In this document: one piece after another, positions 27,691 through 36,681 of the stretch
How positions within the stretch are numbered: position 1 is the stretch's first letter
How the letters are laid out: each line of letters begins with the position of its first letter
Assembly (NCBI GenBank): GCA_019114205.1
Contig: DXFY01000036.1
Span: 1 to 45,985 of the forward strand
Direction: 5' to 3'
Length of the DNA: 45,985 bases
Source of the DNA: Candidatus Tidjanibacter gallistercoris
GTDB taxonomy: Bacteria > Bacteroidota > Bacteroidia > Bacteroidales > Rikenellaceae
The notes under the pieces: model-generated
The model's input: the letters and a program-made list of their open reading frames with translations, nothing else
What the model was told of the DNA's origin: nothing
Database searches by the model: none
Made by a program: the position numbers and the translations under genes

Positions 27691-28467
27691 ATGGAACTGA
27701 AACTGAAAAGGCCCCTCGTCTTCCTCGACCTGGAGACCACGGGGGTGGACCCGGCTAAAGACCGTATCATCGAGATTTCGCTCGTGAAGGTACGGCCCGA
27801 CGGAGGCAAAGAGGTGAAGACGCGGCGGCTCAATCCGGGCATGCCCATACCGCCCGAAGCGACCGCCATACACCACATTACCGACGACGATGTGAAAGAC
27901 GAGCCGCATTTCGAACAAATAGCCAAGTCGCTCGCCGCCTACATCGAGGGGTGCGACCTGGCGGGATACAATTCCAACAAGTTCGACATTCCGGTGCTTG
28001 CCGAGGAGTTTCTGCGGGCCGGAGTGGATGTGGATTTGAAGAAACGGAAGTTCATCGACGTGCAGAATATCTTCCACAAGATGGAGCAGCGCACGCTCGT
28101 CGCCGCGTACCGTTTTTATTGCGACCGGGAGTTGGAGGAAGCCCATTCGGCCGAGGCCGATACGCTGGCTACCTACGAGGTGCTGAAAGCCCAGCTCGAC
28201 CGGTATCCCGAACTGGAAAACGATGTGGACTTCCTCGCCAAATACACCGAGCAAAACCGCTGTGCGGATTATGCCGGCCGTATCCTGTACGACAAGGACG
28301 GGGTGGAGGTATTCGGTTTCGGGAAATACAAGGGACGTTCGGTCGCCGAGGTATTCCGGGAGGAGCCGGGGTACTATTCCTGGATGATGAACGGCGATTT
28401 CCCGAAATACACGAAGAAGGTGATTACGGAAATACGTCTGCGCGATTCGGCGCTGAACGGAAAATAG
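27691..28467 (+). CDS. DnaQ-like 3'-5' exonuclease with ExoX-type C-terminal segment
   Basis: 258 residues. DEDDh catalytic residues are all present: Asp13 and Glu15 (FLDLETTG), Asp99 (NKFDIPVL), His152 and Asp157 (HSAEADTLA). The C-terminal part holds FGFGKYKGRSVAEV and YYSWMMNGDFP, the short motif also found at the end of exonuclease X-like proteins. Its place 11 bases after dnaN suggests a role near replication, as proofreading epsilon subunit or in repair; which one is not decided by sequence. Confidence 0.9.
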   Translation: MELKLKRPLVFLDLETTGVDPAKDRIIEISLVKVRPDGGKEVKTRRLNPGMPIPPEATAIHHITDDDVKDEPHFEQIAKSLAAYIEGCDLAGYNSNKFDIPVLAEEFLRAGVDVDLKKRKFIDVQNIFHKMEQRTLVAAYRFYCDRELEEAHSAEADTLATYEVLKAQLDRYPELENDVDFLAKYTEQNRCADYAGRILYDKDGVEVFGFGKYKGRSVAEVFREEPGYYSWMMNGDFPKYTKKVITEIRLRDSALNGK

Positions 28468-28551
28468 GGAATCGGGCGTCCGCGTCGGTGCCGGAAAGGA
28501 AGGTGCGGACGGCGCGGGGCGGCGGCTGTGCGCCGCGGGGCATGTTGTCAA

Positions 28552-30372
28552 ATGAAAGCGATGATGAAAAACTTGCTGATGATAGCGGCGGCGGTATTCC
28601 TGCTGTCGGGTGCGGCGGCGGCTCAAACGCCGCCTGCGAAGTCGTCCGAAGTGGTGAACATGGCGGGCACGGATTACTACCTGCACCGGGTCGCGCCGGG
28701 CGAGACGGTTTATTCGCTCTCGCGGCTCTACGGTATCTCCGAGGAACGTTTTTACGAGGACAATCCCTCCGTCGGGCAGACGGGACTCAAAGCGGGCGAA
28801 ACGGTCCGTATCCTTTGTACGGACGTGCCGGAAATCGACCTGCCCCGGCGCAAGATGCGGCGCACGTTCGTAACCCATACCGTACAGCCGGGCGAAACCA
28901 CCTATTCCATCGCCAAACGTTATTCGCTTTCGCTCAATACGCTCGTGCAGGACAATCCGGGTCTCGACCCGGCCCACCTGAAAGCGGGGCAGGAACTGCT
29001 CATCCGCAAGTCCGAGATGGACAAGACGTCGCCGCAGCAAATCCTGTCGCAAATGGGCGATTTCGCCTCCACTCTTTCGGACGTCTCCGGGGAGTATGCT
29101 TACCACTTGGTGGAGATGGGCGAGACGCTTTATTCCATCGCGAAGGAATACGGCGTTGCCATAACCGACATAGAAGCGAACAATCCGGTGGGAGAAGGAC
29201 TCAGGGCCGGAGAGCTGCTCAAGATACCGCTGCCGGGACGTGTGCCGGCGGCGGGGGAGGCGGACGGAGGCGCCCTCTCGGAACGGGAAGCGGAAACGCC
29301 GCTGCCGGGGACGGGCGCCGTTTTCCGCGAAAGGCTGCCCTTTACGGGAAGCATGGAACTGTCGCTCCTGCTGCCCCTGTCGGAAAACGGAACGGTGCGT
29401 GCCGGCTTCGTGGAATTTTACGAAGGGGCATTGATTGCCGCGGCCGAATTGCGCGATTCGGGATATACGGTAAAACTCAATCTGTTCAATACGGAGCGTT
29501 CGGCCGAAACAGTGCGTCGCATAACGGCTTCGGATGCGTTCCGGGCATCGGACCTCGTCATAGGGCCGGTATACGGGGAGGAGTTCGCTCCCGTCGCGGA
29601 GTATTCCGCGGCGACGGGCGTTCCCGTGGTTTCTCCGCTCGCGGAACTTACGGAGGCATACGGTGCGACGATATTCGGCATGTCGCCCGAAGAGTCGGGC
29701 CGTTACGACAAGATGAGGCAGTTGTTCGAGGGGGACAGGAATATCGTGTTCATCACCTCGGATACGAACGACGCCGCTTTCGAACGGGAGATGAAGGCCG
29801 TCGTCGGAAACCATCCCTATCAGCGCGTGGTGTACCGCAAGGGAACGCCGTCGCAGCAGATTGACGCTTTGTTGGCCGGCAGCGGCACGGAGAATGTGTT
29901 CGTGGTGCTCGCGGGCGACGAAACGGGGACGGACCTCATCCTCGCGGCCCTCAGTTCGGTGCAGAACAGCCGGCTCGCCCGTTCCAAAAGTACGGGCCGC
30001 ATCGCGGTCGTGGGCAGTTCCAAATGGGTGCGTTACCGGAACCTCGACCGCAGCCTGTTCTTTAAACTGAACGTTTCGTTCGTCACCTCGTACCATGCCG
30101 ACCGGGGCAATGCGGCCGTGGCCGATTTCGACAGGCGTTATATCGAGGCGTTCGGGCGCGTGCCTTCGCTTTATTCCTACCGCGGTTACGATGCCGTGAA
30201 GCTGTTCGGCAGTGCGGTGGCGGCCGGAATTCCTCTGTCCGAAACGCTCGGACGGGTGACGGTGCCCCTCCAGACGCCCTACCGTTTCGGGGCGTGTGCG
30301 GAAGGCAATACGTGCAATTCCGAATGGGCCCTGGTCTCTTACGGCAGCGATTACACCATCCGTGTCCGGTAA
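28552..30372 (+). CDS. Secreted protein with three LysM domains and a periplasmic binding protein-like domain
   Basis: 606 residues from ATG 28552; a GTG 24 bases upstream would add eight residues before the signal peptide, and ATG 28561 is another choice. A signal peptide (about 1-24, ending AAAAQ) is followed by LysM domains at about 43-88, 107-152 and 183-226, each with the PGETxYSIAKxY pattern and an NP near the end. A linker leads to a type I periplasmic binding protein-like domain (about 270-600; LLLPLSENG, VIGPVYGEEFAPVAEYS, YRGYDAVKLFG), as in ABC amino-acid binding or LpoA-like proteins. It probably binds peptidoglycan through LysM; the ligand of the second domain is unknown. rex follows after 43 bases. 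Confidence 0.85.
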   Translation: MKAMMKNLLMIAAAVFLLSGAAAAQTPPAKSSEVVNMAGTDYYLHRVAPGETVYSLSRLYGISEERFYEDNPSVGQTGLKAGETVRILCTDVPEIDLPRRKMRRTFVTHTVQPGETTYSIAKRYSLSLNTLVQDNPGLDPAHLKAGQELLIRKSEMDKTSPQQILSQMGDFASTLSDVSGEYAYHLVEMGETLYSIAKEYGVAITDIEANNPVGEGLRAGELLKIPLPGRVPAAGEADGGALSEREAETPLPGTGAVFRERLPFTGSMELSLLLPLSENGTVRAGFVEFYEGALIAAAELRDSGYTVKLNLFNTERSAETVRRITASDAFRASDLVIGPVYGEEFAPVAEYSAATGVPVVSPLAELTEAYGATIFGMSPEESGRYDKMRQLFEGDRNIVFITSDTNDAAFEREMKAVVGNHPYQRVVYRKGTPSQQIDALLAGSGTENVFVVLAGDETGTDLILAALSSVQNSRLARSKSTGRIAVVGSSKWVRYRNLDRSLFFKLNVSFVTSYHADRGNAAVADFDRRYIEAFGRVPSLYSYRGYDAVKLFGSAVAAGIPLSETLGRVTVPLQTPYRFGACAEGNTCNSEWALVSYGSDYTIRVR

Positions 30373-30415
30373 GGGCGGCCCGGACGTATTACTGACAATC
30401 CGAAACAGAAAGAAA

Positions 30416-31060
30416 ATGTCCAATACCAATATACCGGAGAAGACCGTCGAGCGGTTGAGCGAATACCGCCGGACGCTGATGAACCTGCACCGGCAGGGCA
30501 TCACGCACATCTTTTCGCACGTGCTCGCGGGCATGCAGGGCATCACGGCCGTACAGGTGCGCCGCGACCTGATGCTGATAGGCTTTTCGAGCGACACCAA
30601 GAAAGGATACGACGTCGAGGTGCTCATCGATTTCATCAACGGCATCCTCGACAGTCCGACGCCCATGAACATCGCCGTGATAGGCATGGGGCACTTGGGG
30701 CAGGCCATTACCCGTTATTTCAACGGCAAGGGGCTGAACCTGAAAATCGTGGCCGCCTTCGACGTGGACCCCGAAAAGGTCGGAAAGACCATCGAGGAAA
30801 TCCCCTGTTACAGCATGGACGACTTCGAGGCCGACGTGTCGAGCCTCGACATCAACATCGCGGTGCTCTCGTGTCCGTCGCGGATAGCCTCCGAACTGGT
30901 CGTGCCGATTGTCAATGCGGGCATCAAGGGAGTGCTCAACTTCACTTCCAAGCCGCTGAACTTTCCGCTCGGCATCGTGGTGGAGAACTACGACATCACC
31001 ACGCTGCTCGAAAAGGTGGCCTATTTCGTCAAGGAGAGCGAAGAAAACAACGAAATGTAG
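30416..31060 (+). CDS. rex: Redox-sensing transcriptional repressor Rex
   Basis: 214 residues from ATG 30416. Rex senses the NADH/NAD+ ratio and represses fermentation and respiration genes when NADH is low. The N-terminal winged helix (about 1-80; ERLSEYRRTL and VQVRRDLMLIG) is followed by a Rossmann domain with IAVIGMGHLGQA (about 86-97) and a C-terminal swapped helix. The longer open frame upstream overlaps the end of the previous gene and is not conserved. Its 3' end is 6 bases from the FAD synthetase gene. Confidence 0.95.
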   Translation: MSNTNIPEKTVERLSEYRRTLMNLHRQGITHIFSHVLAGMQGITAVQVRRDLMLIGFSSDTKKGYDVEVLIDFINGILDSPTPMNIAVIGMGHLGQAITRYFNGKGLNLKIVAAFDVDPEKVGKTIEEIPCYSMDDFEADVSSLDINIAVLSCPSRIASELVVPIVNAGIKGVLNFTSKPLNFPLGIVVENYDITTLLEKVAYFVKESEENNEM

Positions 31061-31066
31061 CGGGCG

Positions 31067-31831
31067 ATGAAGGTATTCCGTTCTCTCGAAGAGGTGCCGT
31101 CCCTTCCTTCGCCGGTCGTGACGATGGGTTCTTACGACGGGCTCCATTTCGGACACCGCGTGCTGCTGGAACGGGTGAAGGAGCGGGCCGCCGAAACGGG
31201 CGGCGAGAGCGTCGTGGTCACCTTCTGGCCCCATCCGCGGCGGGTGCTTCCGCGCGGGGGCGGAGTGAAGCTGCTCAATACGCTGGACGAAAAGCTCCTG
31301 TTGCTGCGCGAGGCGGGTATGGACCATACGGTCGTGCTTCCCTTTACGCCGGAACTCGCCGCGATGCCGTCGGACGATTTCGTGCGGCGGGTACTCGTGG
31401 AGGGTATCGGCATGAAGCGTTTCGTGGTGGGATACAACCACCGTTTCGGAAGCGGGCAGCAGGGCGATTTCGCATCGTTGCAGCGCCTGCAGGACGAGCT
31501 CGGATTCGTCGCCGAACGGGTGGAGCGCCGCGACGTACACGACGAGAAGGTGAGTTCCACCATTATCCGGAACATGATAGCCGCCGGTCGGATGGCGCAG
31601 GCGGCCGAATTTCTGACCAGGGGGTATCTGTTGATTGCCGACATCCGCGGGGGACGTGCCGTGCCCGGCGATGCCGACAAGCTGCTGCCGCCGCCCGGAC
31701 GTTACCCTGTTGCGGTCGGGCCGGACGCGGCGGCGGTGCGGGACGTGCTGGTCATCGGCAGCAACGGAGAGGCGATGCTCGAAGGATGGCGCGGCGGCGA
31801 CCGCACCGGCGTGTTGATAACGTTTGTATAA
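31067..31831 (+). CDS. FAD synthetase (RibF N-terminal domain only)
   Basis: 254 residues. The N-terminal nucleotidyltransferase domain (about 1-185) is clear: MGSYDGLHFGHRVLL carries the HxGH-like motif and VSSTIIRNMI the ISSTxIR-like motif, so it should adenylate FMN. Bifunctional RibF proteins of about 310 residues then carry a riboflavin kinase domain with a GxxxGTxxGFPTAN-type motif. Here only about 65 residues follow (from TRGYLLIADIRGG), without that motif. The frame is intact, so this looks like a genuine kinase-less form. The thioesterase gene follows after 12 bases. Confidence 0.85.
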   Translation: MKVFRSLEEVPSLPSPVVTMGSYDGLHFGHRVLLERVKERAAETGGESVVVTFWPHPRRVLPRGGGVKLLNTLDEKLLLLREAGMDHTVVLPFTPELAAMPSDDFVRRVLVEGIGMKRFVVGYNHRFGSGQQGDFASLQRLQDELGFVAERVERRDVHDEKVSSTIIRNMIAAGRMAQAAEFLTRGYLLIADIRGGRAVPGDADKLLPPPGRYPVAVGPDAAAVRDVLVIGSNGEAMLEGWRGGDRTGVLITFV

Positions 31832-31843
31832 AAGGACAGGAAT

Positions 31844-32251
31844 ATGGAGAAGATGCCGGAATCGGAAGTGAAGATACGGGTCAGGTATAAGGAAACCGAC
31901 AACATGGGGGTGGTGCACCATTCCAACTACGTGAATTATTACGAGGTGGCGCGTACCGAGATGATGCGCGAGCGCGGGATTTCCTACAAGGAGATGGAGC
32001 GCCGCGGGGTGATGCTGCCCGTGCGCGAGGTGCAGTTGAACTACCTTGCCCCGGCCTATTACGACGACCTGTTGACGGTCAGGATACGGATTGCGGAACG
32101 TCCGGGCGTGCGGCTGAAATTCGAGCACGAGCTGTACAACGAAGCGGGCGAGCTGCTCAATACCGGTACGGTGATGCTCGTTTTCGTCGATGCGGCGACG
32201 CGGCGGCCGATACGTGCGCCCAAGTGGTTTCTCGAACTGTTCGGGTTTTGA
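31844..32251 (+). CDS. YbgC-like acyl-CoA thioesterase (hotdog fold)
   Basis: 135 residues, one 4HBT hotdog domain. The N-terminal RVRYKETDNMGVVHHSNYVNYYEVART matches the family signature, with the catalytic aspartate in the ETD position and HHSNY after it. Members hydrolyse short or branched acyl-CoAs; the substrate here is unknown. It follows the FAD synthetase gene by 12 bases in the same run. Confidence 0.9.
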   Translation: MEKMPESEVKIRVRYKETDNMGVVHHSNYVNYYEVARTEMMRERGISYKEMERRGVMLPVREVQLNYLAPAYYDDLLTVRIRIAERPGVRLKFEHELYNEAGELLNTGTVMLVFVDAATRRPIRAPKWFLELFGF

Positions 32252-32382
32252 GCCCGGAGACGGGAGGAGCGCCCCCGGAAACGGGACGCGCTGCGGTACG
32301 GTTTCGGCTCCCGCGGGATGAGGCGGCTGCGCTTTCGGGTGCGGTCGGGGCATAACGGCCAATATCCCATGACGGAGACGCG

Positions 32383-33033
32383 ATGAAGAAAGGAACATAT
32401 ACGGCATTGGCGGCAGGGTATGCCGCGGCGGTAGCCCTCTACCTCGTGTGGGTTCGTTTCGGGCTACCGTTCCGCCCGCTGCTGTTCGCCCTTCCCGTAC
32501 TTTATCTGGCGGTCGTTTCATTCGCCGCGGCGCGGGGACGGCGTTCGCTGCTTCCGGTGGGACTGCTGTTGTCCGCCGCCGGGGATTTCTGCGGCGGGAG
32601 CGGCCTTTTTCTTTGGCAGGCGTCGTTCTTCGCTGCTGCGCATGTCTGCTATACGGTATACTTCCTGCGCGGGACCTGGTTCCGTCCCACGGCGCTCGTC
32701 GCGGCACTCGTGCTGGCGGCAGTTGTCGTCGCGGTCGCAAGGGAAATCGTGCCGTCGGTCGCCCTGCCTGCGGAACGGGTCGCGGTCGTCGTTTATACCG
32801 TATTGATAACCCTGATGTGCGCTTCTTCCTTTTTCCGCAAAGGGAAGTACCGCGGATGGTATGCCGCAGGCGCCCTGCTGTTCCTCGTGTCGGATGCGTT
32901 TCTCGCATGGAACCGGTTCGTCGCTCCGTTCGGCTGGAGCGGTGTCGCCGTCATGACGGCTTACTGGTCGGCACAGGCCCTGCTGGCGGGTGCCTTCCTT
33001 GCCGCGTACGTCAGGCGTTCCTCCTCCTGTTAG
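32383..33033 (+). CDS. YhhN family integral membrane protein
   Basis: 216 residues with about seven to eight hydrophobic segments spread along the whole chain. LSAAGDFCGG (about 64-73) and the later LLFLVSDAFLAWNRF match the paired acid-containing motifs of the YhhN/TMEM86 family; animal TMEM86B is a lysoplasmalogenase, but the bacterial role is not settled. It lies 131 bases after the thioesterase gene, so it may have its own promoter, and 122 bases before htpG. Confidence 0.8.
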   Translation: MKKGTYTALAAGYAAAVALYLVWVRFGLPFRPLLFALPVLYLAVVSFAAARGRRSLLPVGLLLSAAGDFCGGSGLFLWQASFFAAAHVCYTVYFLRGTWFRPTALVAALVLAAVVVAVAREIVPSVALPAERVAVVVYTVLITLMCASSFFRKGKYRGWYAAGALLFLVSDAFLAWNRFVAPFGWSGVAVMTAYWSAQALLAGAFLAAYVRRSSSC

Positions 33034-33061
33034 CTTCCGTTGTACGTTCGTACTGCAAAGG

Positions 33062-33113
33062 TGTCATATCGGACTGTCAGTCTGGCATGTCCGGAACGGT
33101 GGCATACTGTTTG
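33062..33113 (+). promoter_or_regulatory. Cluster of TGTCA/TGGCA repeats and -7-like box before htpG
   Basis: TGTCA occurs at 33062 and 33075 and TGGCA at 33083 and 33100; TGGCAT is repeated 17 bases apart. GACTG-T-CAGTC (around 33073-33083) is a perfect small palindrome. TACTGTTTG at 33105-33113 resembles TAnnTTTG with one extra spacer base. The cluster lies 40-95 bases before the htpG start, so it is a likely control region, perhaps for heat shock. Confidence 0.45.
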
Positions 33114-33155
33114 CGTTTTGACAGTTCACTTCGGAACAACATAAAACGCGAATAT

Positions 33156-35216
33156 ATGCAGAACGGAAAAATCGGGGTGACTACCGAAAACATTTTCCCC
33201 ATCATCAAGAAATTCCTCTATTCGGACCACGAAATCTTCCTGCGCGAACTGGTTTCCAATGCCGTGGACGCGACGCAGAAACTGAAGACGCTCGTTTCCA
33301 CGGGCGAGTACCACGGCGAGGCGGGCGACCTCACCATCCGTGTCGCTGCGGATGCCGCGGCGCGGACGCTGACGATTTCCGATGCGGGCATCGGCATGAC
33401 GGCCGAAGAGGTGGACCGATACATCAATCAGATAGCTTTCTCCGGTGCCGAGGAGTTCATGTCGAAGTATAAGAACCAGAACATCATCGGACATTTCGGA
33501 CTGGGGTTCTATTCGGCATTCATGGTGGCCGACAAGGTGGAAATCGTCACGCAGTCCTGGCGGGAGGAGGAACCGACCGTCGTGTGGACGTGCGGCGGTA
33601 CGCCGGAATTCACGATGAGCGAACGGGCGGAAAAAAGGTCGCGGGGAACCGATATCATCCTTTATTTGAGCGAGGAGAACGCCGAGTTCGCCGACCGTTC
33701 CCGCATCCGGGAGATGCTGCGCAAGTACTGCCGTTTCCTTCCCGTACCGATAGCATGCGGGAAGGTGCAGGAGTGGAAGGACGGCAAGTATGTGGATACC
33801 GACCGGGACGACATCGTGAACGATACCGACCCGCTCTGGACGCACAATCCGGCCGATGTGACCGACGAGCAGTACCGGGAGTTCTACCGGCAGCTCTATC
33901 CGGGCAGCGACGACCCGCTTTTCTGGATACACCTCAACATCGACTATCCGTTCCACCTGACCGGTATTCTCTATTTCCCGAAGATACACAACAACTTCGA
34001 GATACAGAAGAACAAGATACAGCTGTACAGCAACCAGGTATACGTGACCGATTCGGTGGAGGGTATCGTTCCCGAATTTCTTACCCTGCTGCACGGCGTC
34101 ATCGATTCTCCGGATATACCGCTGAACGTGTCGCGCAGCTACCTCCAGAGCGACGGCAATGTCCGCAAGATATCGGGGTATATCACCCGCAAGGTGGCCG
34201 ACAAGCTCCAGGAGCTTTTCAGCGGCGACCGGCAGGCATACGAAAGCAAGTGGGACGACCTGAAGATATTCATCGAATACGGCGTCGTGACGGACGAGAA
34301 GTTCGCCGAGAAAGCCGAAGGGTTCATGCTGTTGAAAAATATCGAAGGCAAGTATTTCACGCTCGCCGAGTACCGCGACAAGGTGAAGGAGAATCAGACG
34401 GATAAAAACGGTACGGTCATTTATGTCTATACGGACGATGCCGTGGGTAAGCACGCGTTCGTCCGGGGAGCGCAGGAGAAGGGCTACGACGTGCTGCTCA
34501 TGGACGGCCAGCTCGACAACCATTTCATCAGTTGGTACGAGAATAAGGAAAAGGGGTGCCGTTTCGTGCGCGTGGATTCGGATGTGGCCGAACGGTTGAT
34601 TGACAAGGAGACGAATCGGAGCATGTCGCTCAGCTCCGAGCAGCAGGAAATCCTGCGGCCCGTGTTCGACAGCCAGTTGCCGACCGACCAGAAGATATTC
34701 TACAACATCGCTTTCGAGGCCATGTCGCCTGACGATGCTCCCGTGGTGATAACGCAGGACGAGTACATGCGGCGCATGAAAGAAATGGCGGCGATGGGCG
34801 GCGGCGGAATGAGCCAGTTCTACAGCCAGATGCCGGACAACTATACGATAGCCGTCAACGCGAACCATCCGCTCGTAATCGATATTCTCGGCGAAGTGGA
34901 AAGCGAGTACGGCGACAAGCTCAAGACCATCAATAAAAAGATAGAGACCGCCCAGAAGCAGCAGGCGAACCTGAACGAGCTCATCAAAGACAAGAAGGAG
35001 GCCGACCTGACCGAGGAGGAGAAACAGCAGCGTGACGACCTTGCCAGGAAGGTGGACGAGCTGCGCGGTCAGCGTACCGCCCGGCTGAAGGAAATCGGTG
35101 CGGGCAACAACCTTGTAAAACAGCTCATAGACCTTGCCCTGCTTTCCAACGGCATGCTGAAGGGCGAGCAGCTTACCAACTTCATCAAGAGGAGTGTGGA
35201 ACTGATAGGTAAATGA
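33156..35216 (+). CDS. htpG: Chaperone protein HtpG (Hsp90)
   Basis: 686 residues from ATG 33156 (MQNGKIGVTTENIFPIIKK). Hsp90 is an ATP-driven dimeric chaperone. ATP-binding motifs of the GHKL fold are present: ELVSNAVDA, ISDAGIGMT and GHFGLGFYSAFMVAD. The middle domain follows, with LNVSRSYLQSD (the conserved arginine of ATP hydrolysis). The C-terminal part is longer than in E. coli HtpG and contains a charged helical stretch (about 585-650) rich in Lys, Glu and Gln, typical of Bacteroidota HtpG. The frame continues far upstream without likeness. It ends at a clear terminator. Confidence 0.95.
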   Translation: MQNGKIGVTTENIFPIIKKFLYSDHEIFLRELVSNAVDATQKLKTLVSTGEYHGEAGDLTIRVAADAAARTLTISDAGIGMTAEEVDRYINQIAFSGAEEFMSKYKNQNIIGHFGLGFYSAFMVADKVEIVTQSWREEEPTVVWTCGGTPEFTMSERAEKRSRGTDIILYLSEENAEFADRSRIREMLRKYCRFLPVPIACGKVQEWKDGKYVDTDRDDIVNDTDPLWTHNPADVTDEQYREFYRQLYPGSDDPLFWIHLNIDYPFHLTGILYFPKIHNNFEIQKNKIQLYSNQVYVTDSVEGIVPEFLTLLHGVIDSPDIPLNVSRSYLQSDGNVRKISGYITRKVADKLQELFSGDRQAYESKWDDLKIFIEYGVVTDEKFAEKAEGFMLLKNIEGKYFTLAEYRDKVKENQTDKNGTVIYVYTDDAVGKHAFVRGAQEKGYDVLLMDGQLDNHFISWYENKEKGCRFVRVDSDVAERLIDKETNRSMSLSSEQQEILRPVFDSQLPTDQKIFYNIAFEAMSPDDAPVVITQDEYMRRMKEMAAMGGGGMSQFYSQMPDNYTIAVNANHPLVIDILGEVESEYGDKLKTINKKIETAQKQQANLNELIKDKKEADLTEEEKQQRDDLARKVDELRGQRTARLKEIGAGNNLVKQLIDLALLSNGMLKGEQLTNFIKRSVELIGK

Positions 35217-35251
35217 CGCTACGGCGGCTGCAATTTATCGGAACTATTTAT

Positions 35252-35279
35252 CCCGCGGGGGCGACTCCGCGGGTTTTTT
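35252..35279 (+). terminator. Rho-independent terminator of htpG
   Basis: Stem CCCGCGG/CCGCGGG (35252-35258 with 35267-35273) is followed by TTTTTT. Confidence 0.88.
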
Positions 35280-35833
35280 CGTATCCATGCGGCGGAGGTG
35301 CCGGACGAGGGGCAATCCGGATGACTGCCGTCGTTCGACGTGCCGTGGGCTGCGATTCGTTTCCGGGGCGGTCGGACTTCTGGAAAGAGCCGTCGTCCGG
35401 AGTGGGTGGAACGGCTCGTTTGGGAATGGAGGCATCGGCGGATAGGGGGAGGCGGAGCGCTGCGTGATTGCGTCGGGCGAAATAGGGGAATCCTTGCGGC
35501 GGACGATGTGTGGCAGATGGTGCGGACTGTCCGGTACGGTCTGCGTTTCCGAGAGACAGCGCCTGCGCGCCTGCTGCTTTGGCGTCTCTCGCAATCGTTC
35601 ACGGGCGCGGCGGGAAAGTGCTGCCGTATGCGGAACGGCAGGAGGGCATAGGGGCAGGAGAAGTACTGTCGGACGGTTGCGTGTGCCGCTGCCGGCCGCA
35701 TGCCTGGCTGTGCGGAGGCGGCATGTACGGTACCCGAACCTGCGCGAGCATCGGAATACTGCGGAACGGACGGATGTATCGGCTGCCGTGTCGGAACGAT
35801 GCGCCGTCCGGGTGCCCCCTGTGGGGCGTTGGG
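35280..35833. other. GC-rich gap between htpG and panB
   Basis: More than 550 bases between convergent genes with no recognisable gene. Overlapping frames of 100-166 codons exist, but their translations are Arg/Cys/Gly-rich and match nothing known to me. One inverted repeat, CGAGAGAC/GTCTCTCG (35550-35557 with 35584-35591), spans a 26-nt loop. Decayed coding sequence is possible but not shown. Confidence 0.4.
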
Positions 35834-36649
35834 TCAGTATTGTTCCTCTTCGCCGGGAAAGTCGCCGCTTTTCACGTCGCGGATGTAGCAGCCGAACGCT
35901 TCGGCCATCGTTTCGGCGAGGTTGGCGTAACGCCGGAGAAAGCGGGGTGAGAATTCGTTGTTGATGCCGAGCATGTCGTGCGCCACCAGCACCTGCCCGT
36001 CTACGTACCTGCCCGCACCTATTCCGATAATCGGTATGGTCAGTTCGGCAGCCACCCGGCCGGCGAGACGCGCCGGAATCTTTTCGAGCACGATACCGAA
36101 GCAGCCCGCAGCTTCCAGCAGACGGGCGTCCTCCAGCAGTTTCTGCGCCTCTTCCTCCGCCTTCGCCCGCACGGCATAGGTGCCGTACTTGTGTATCGAC
36201 TGCGGAGTGAGGCCCAGATGTCCCATGACAGGAATACCTGCGCTCAATATCCGGTCTACCGATTCGAGGATTTCCTTGCCTCCTTCGAGTTTCACCGCTT
36301 CCGCTTCGGTCTCCTTCATGATGCGTACCGCCGAACTGAGCGCCTCCTTCGAGTTACCCTGATAGGTGCCGAAAGGCATGTCCACGACTACGAGGGCGCG
36401 TTCCACGGCGCGGGTGACCGCCTTGGCATGGTAAATCATGTTGTCGAGCGTCATGGGAACGGTGGTTTCGTACCCGGCCATTACATTGGCGGCGGAGTCG
36501 CCGACCAGGATTACGTCGATTCCTGCCCTGTCGAGTATGCGGGCCATCGAGTAATCGTATGCAGTGAGCATCGTAATCTTTTCGCCGCGGCTTTTCATTT
36601 CGGTGAGCCGAAGCGTGGTGACCGGCCTGAGGGTTCCTTCGGTAGACAT
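35834..36649 (-). CDS. panB: 3-methyl-2-oxobutanoate hydroxymethyltransferase
   Basis: 271 residues. It makes ketopantoate from 2-oxoisovalerate and methylene-tetrahydrofolate, the first step to pantothenate and CoA. Conserved motifs are visible in order: [46 protein letters not shown] and IPIIGIGAG near residue 207. The C-terminal GEEEQY end is free. panC and panD are not in the window, while coaD is at the left. Confidence 0.96.
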   Translation of the reverse strand: MSTEGTLRPVTTLRLTEMKSRGEKITMLTAYDYSMARILDRAGIDVILVGDSAANVMAGYETTVPMTLDNMIYHAKAVTRAVERALVVVDMPFGTYQGNSKEALSSAVRIMKETEAEAVKLEGGKEILESVDRILSAGIPVMGHLGLTPQSIHKYGTYAVRAKAEEEAQKLLEDARLLEAAGCFGIVLEKIPARLAGRVAAELTIPIIGIGAGRYVDGQVLVAHDMLGINNEFSPRFLRRYANLAETMAEAFGCYIRDVKSGDFPGEEEQY

Positions 36650-36681
36650 GGTTGCTGCAAGTTAGTCGGTTGATTATGCGG

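Noticed and set aside
27616-30708. A 1030-codon minus-strand frame
   Set aside because: It is the antisense of the exonuclease, LysM and rex genes; its Arg/His/Pro-rich translation matches no family.
32448-35216. A 922-codon frame suggesting an extended HtpG
   Set aside because: The first 236 codons overlap the YhhN gene in another frame and have no likeness to Hsp90.
35550-35591. Inverted repeat CGAGAGAC/GTCTCTCG as a regulatory site or element end
   Set aside because: Arms are only 8 bp around a 26-nt loop in GC-rich DNA with no gene start nearby.
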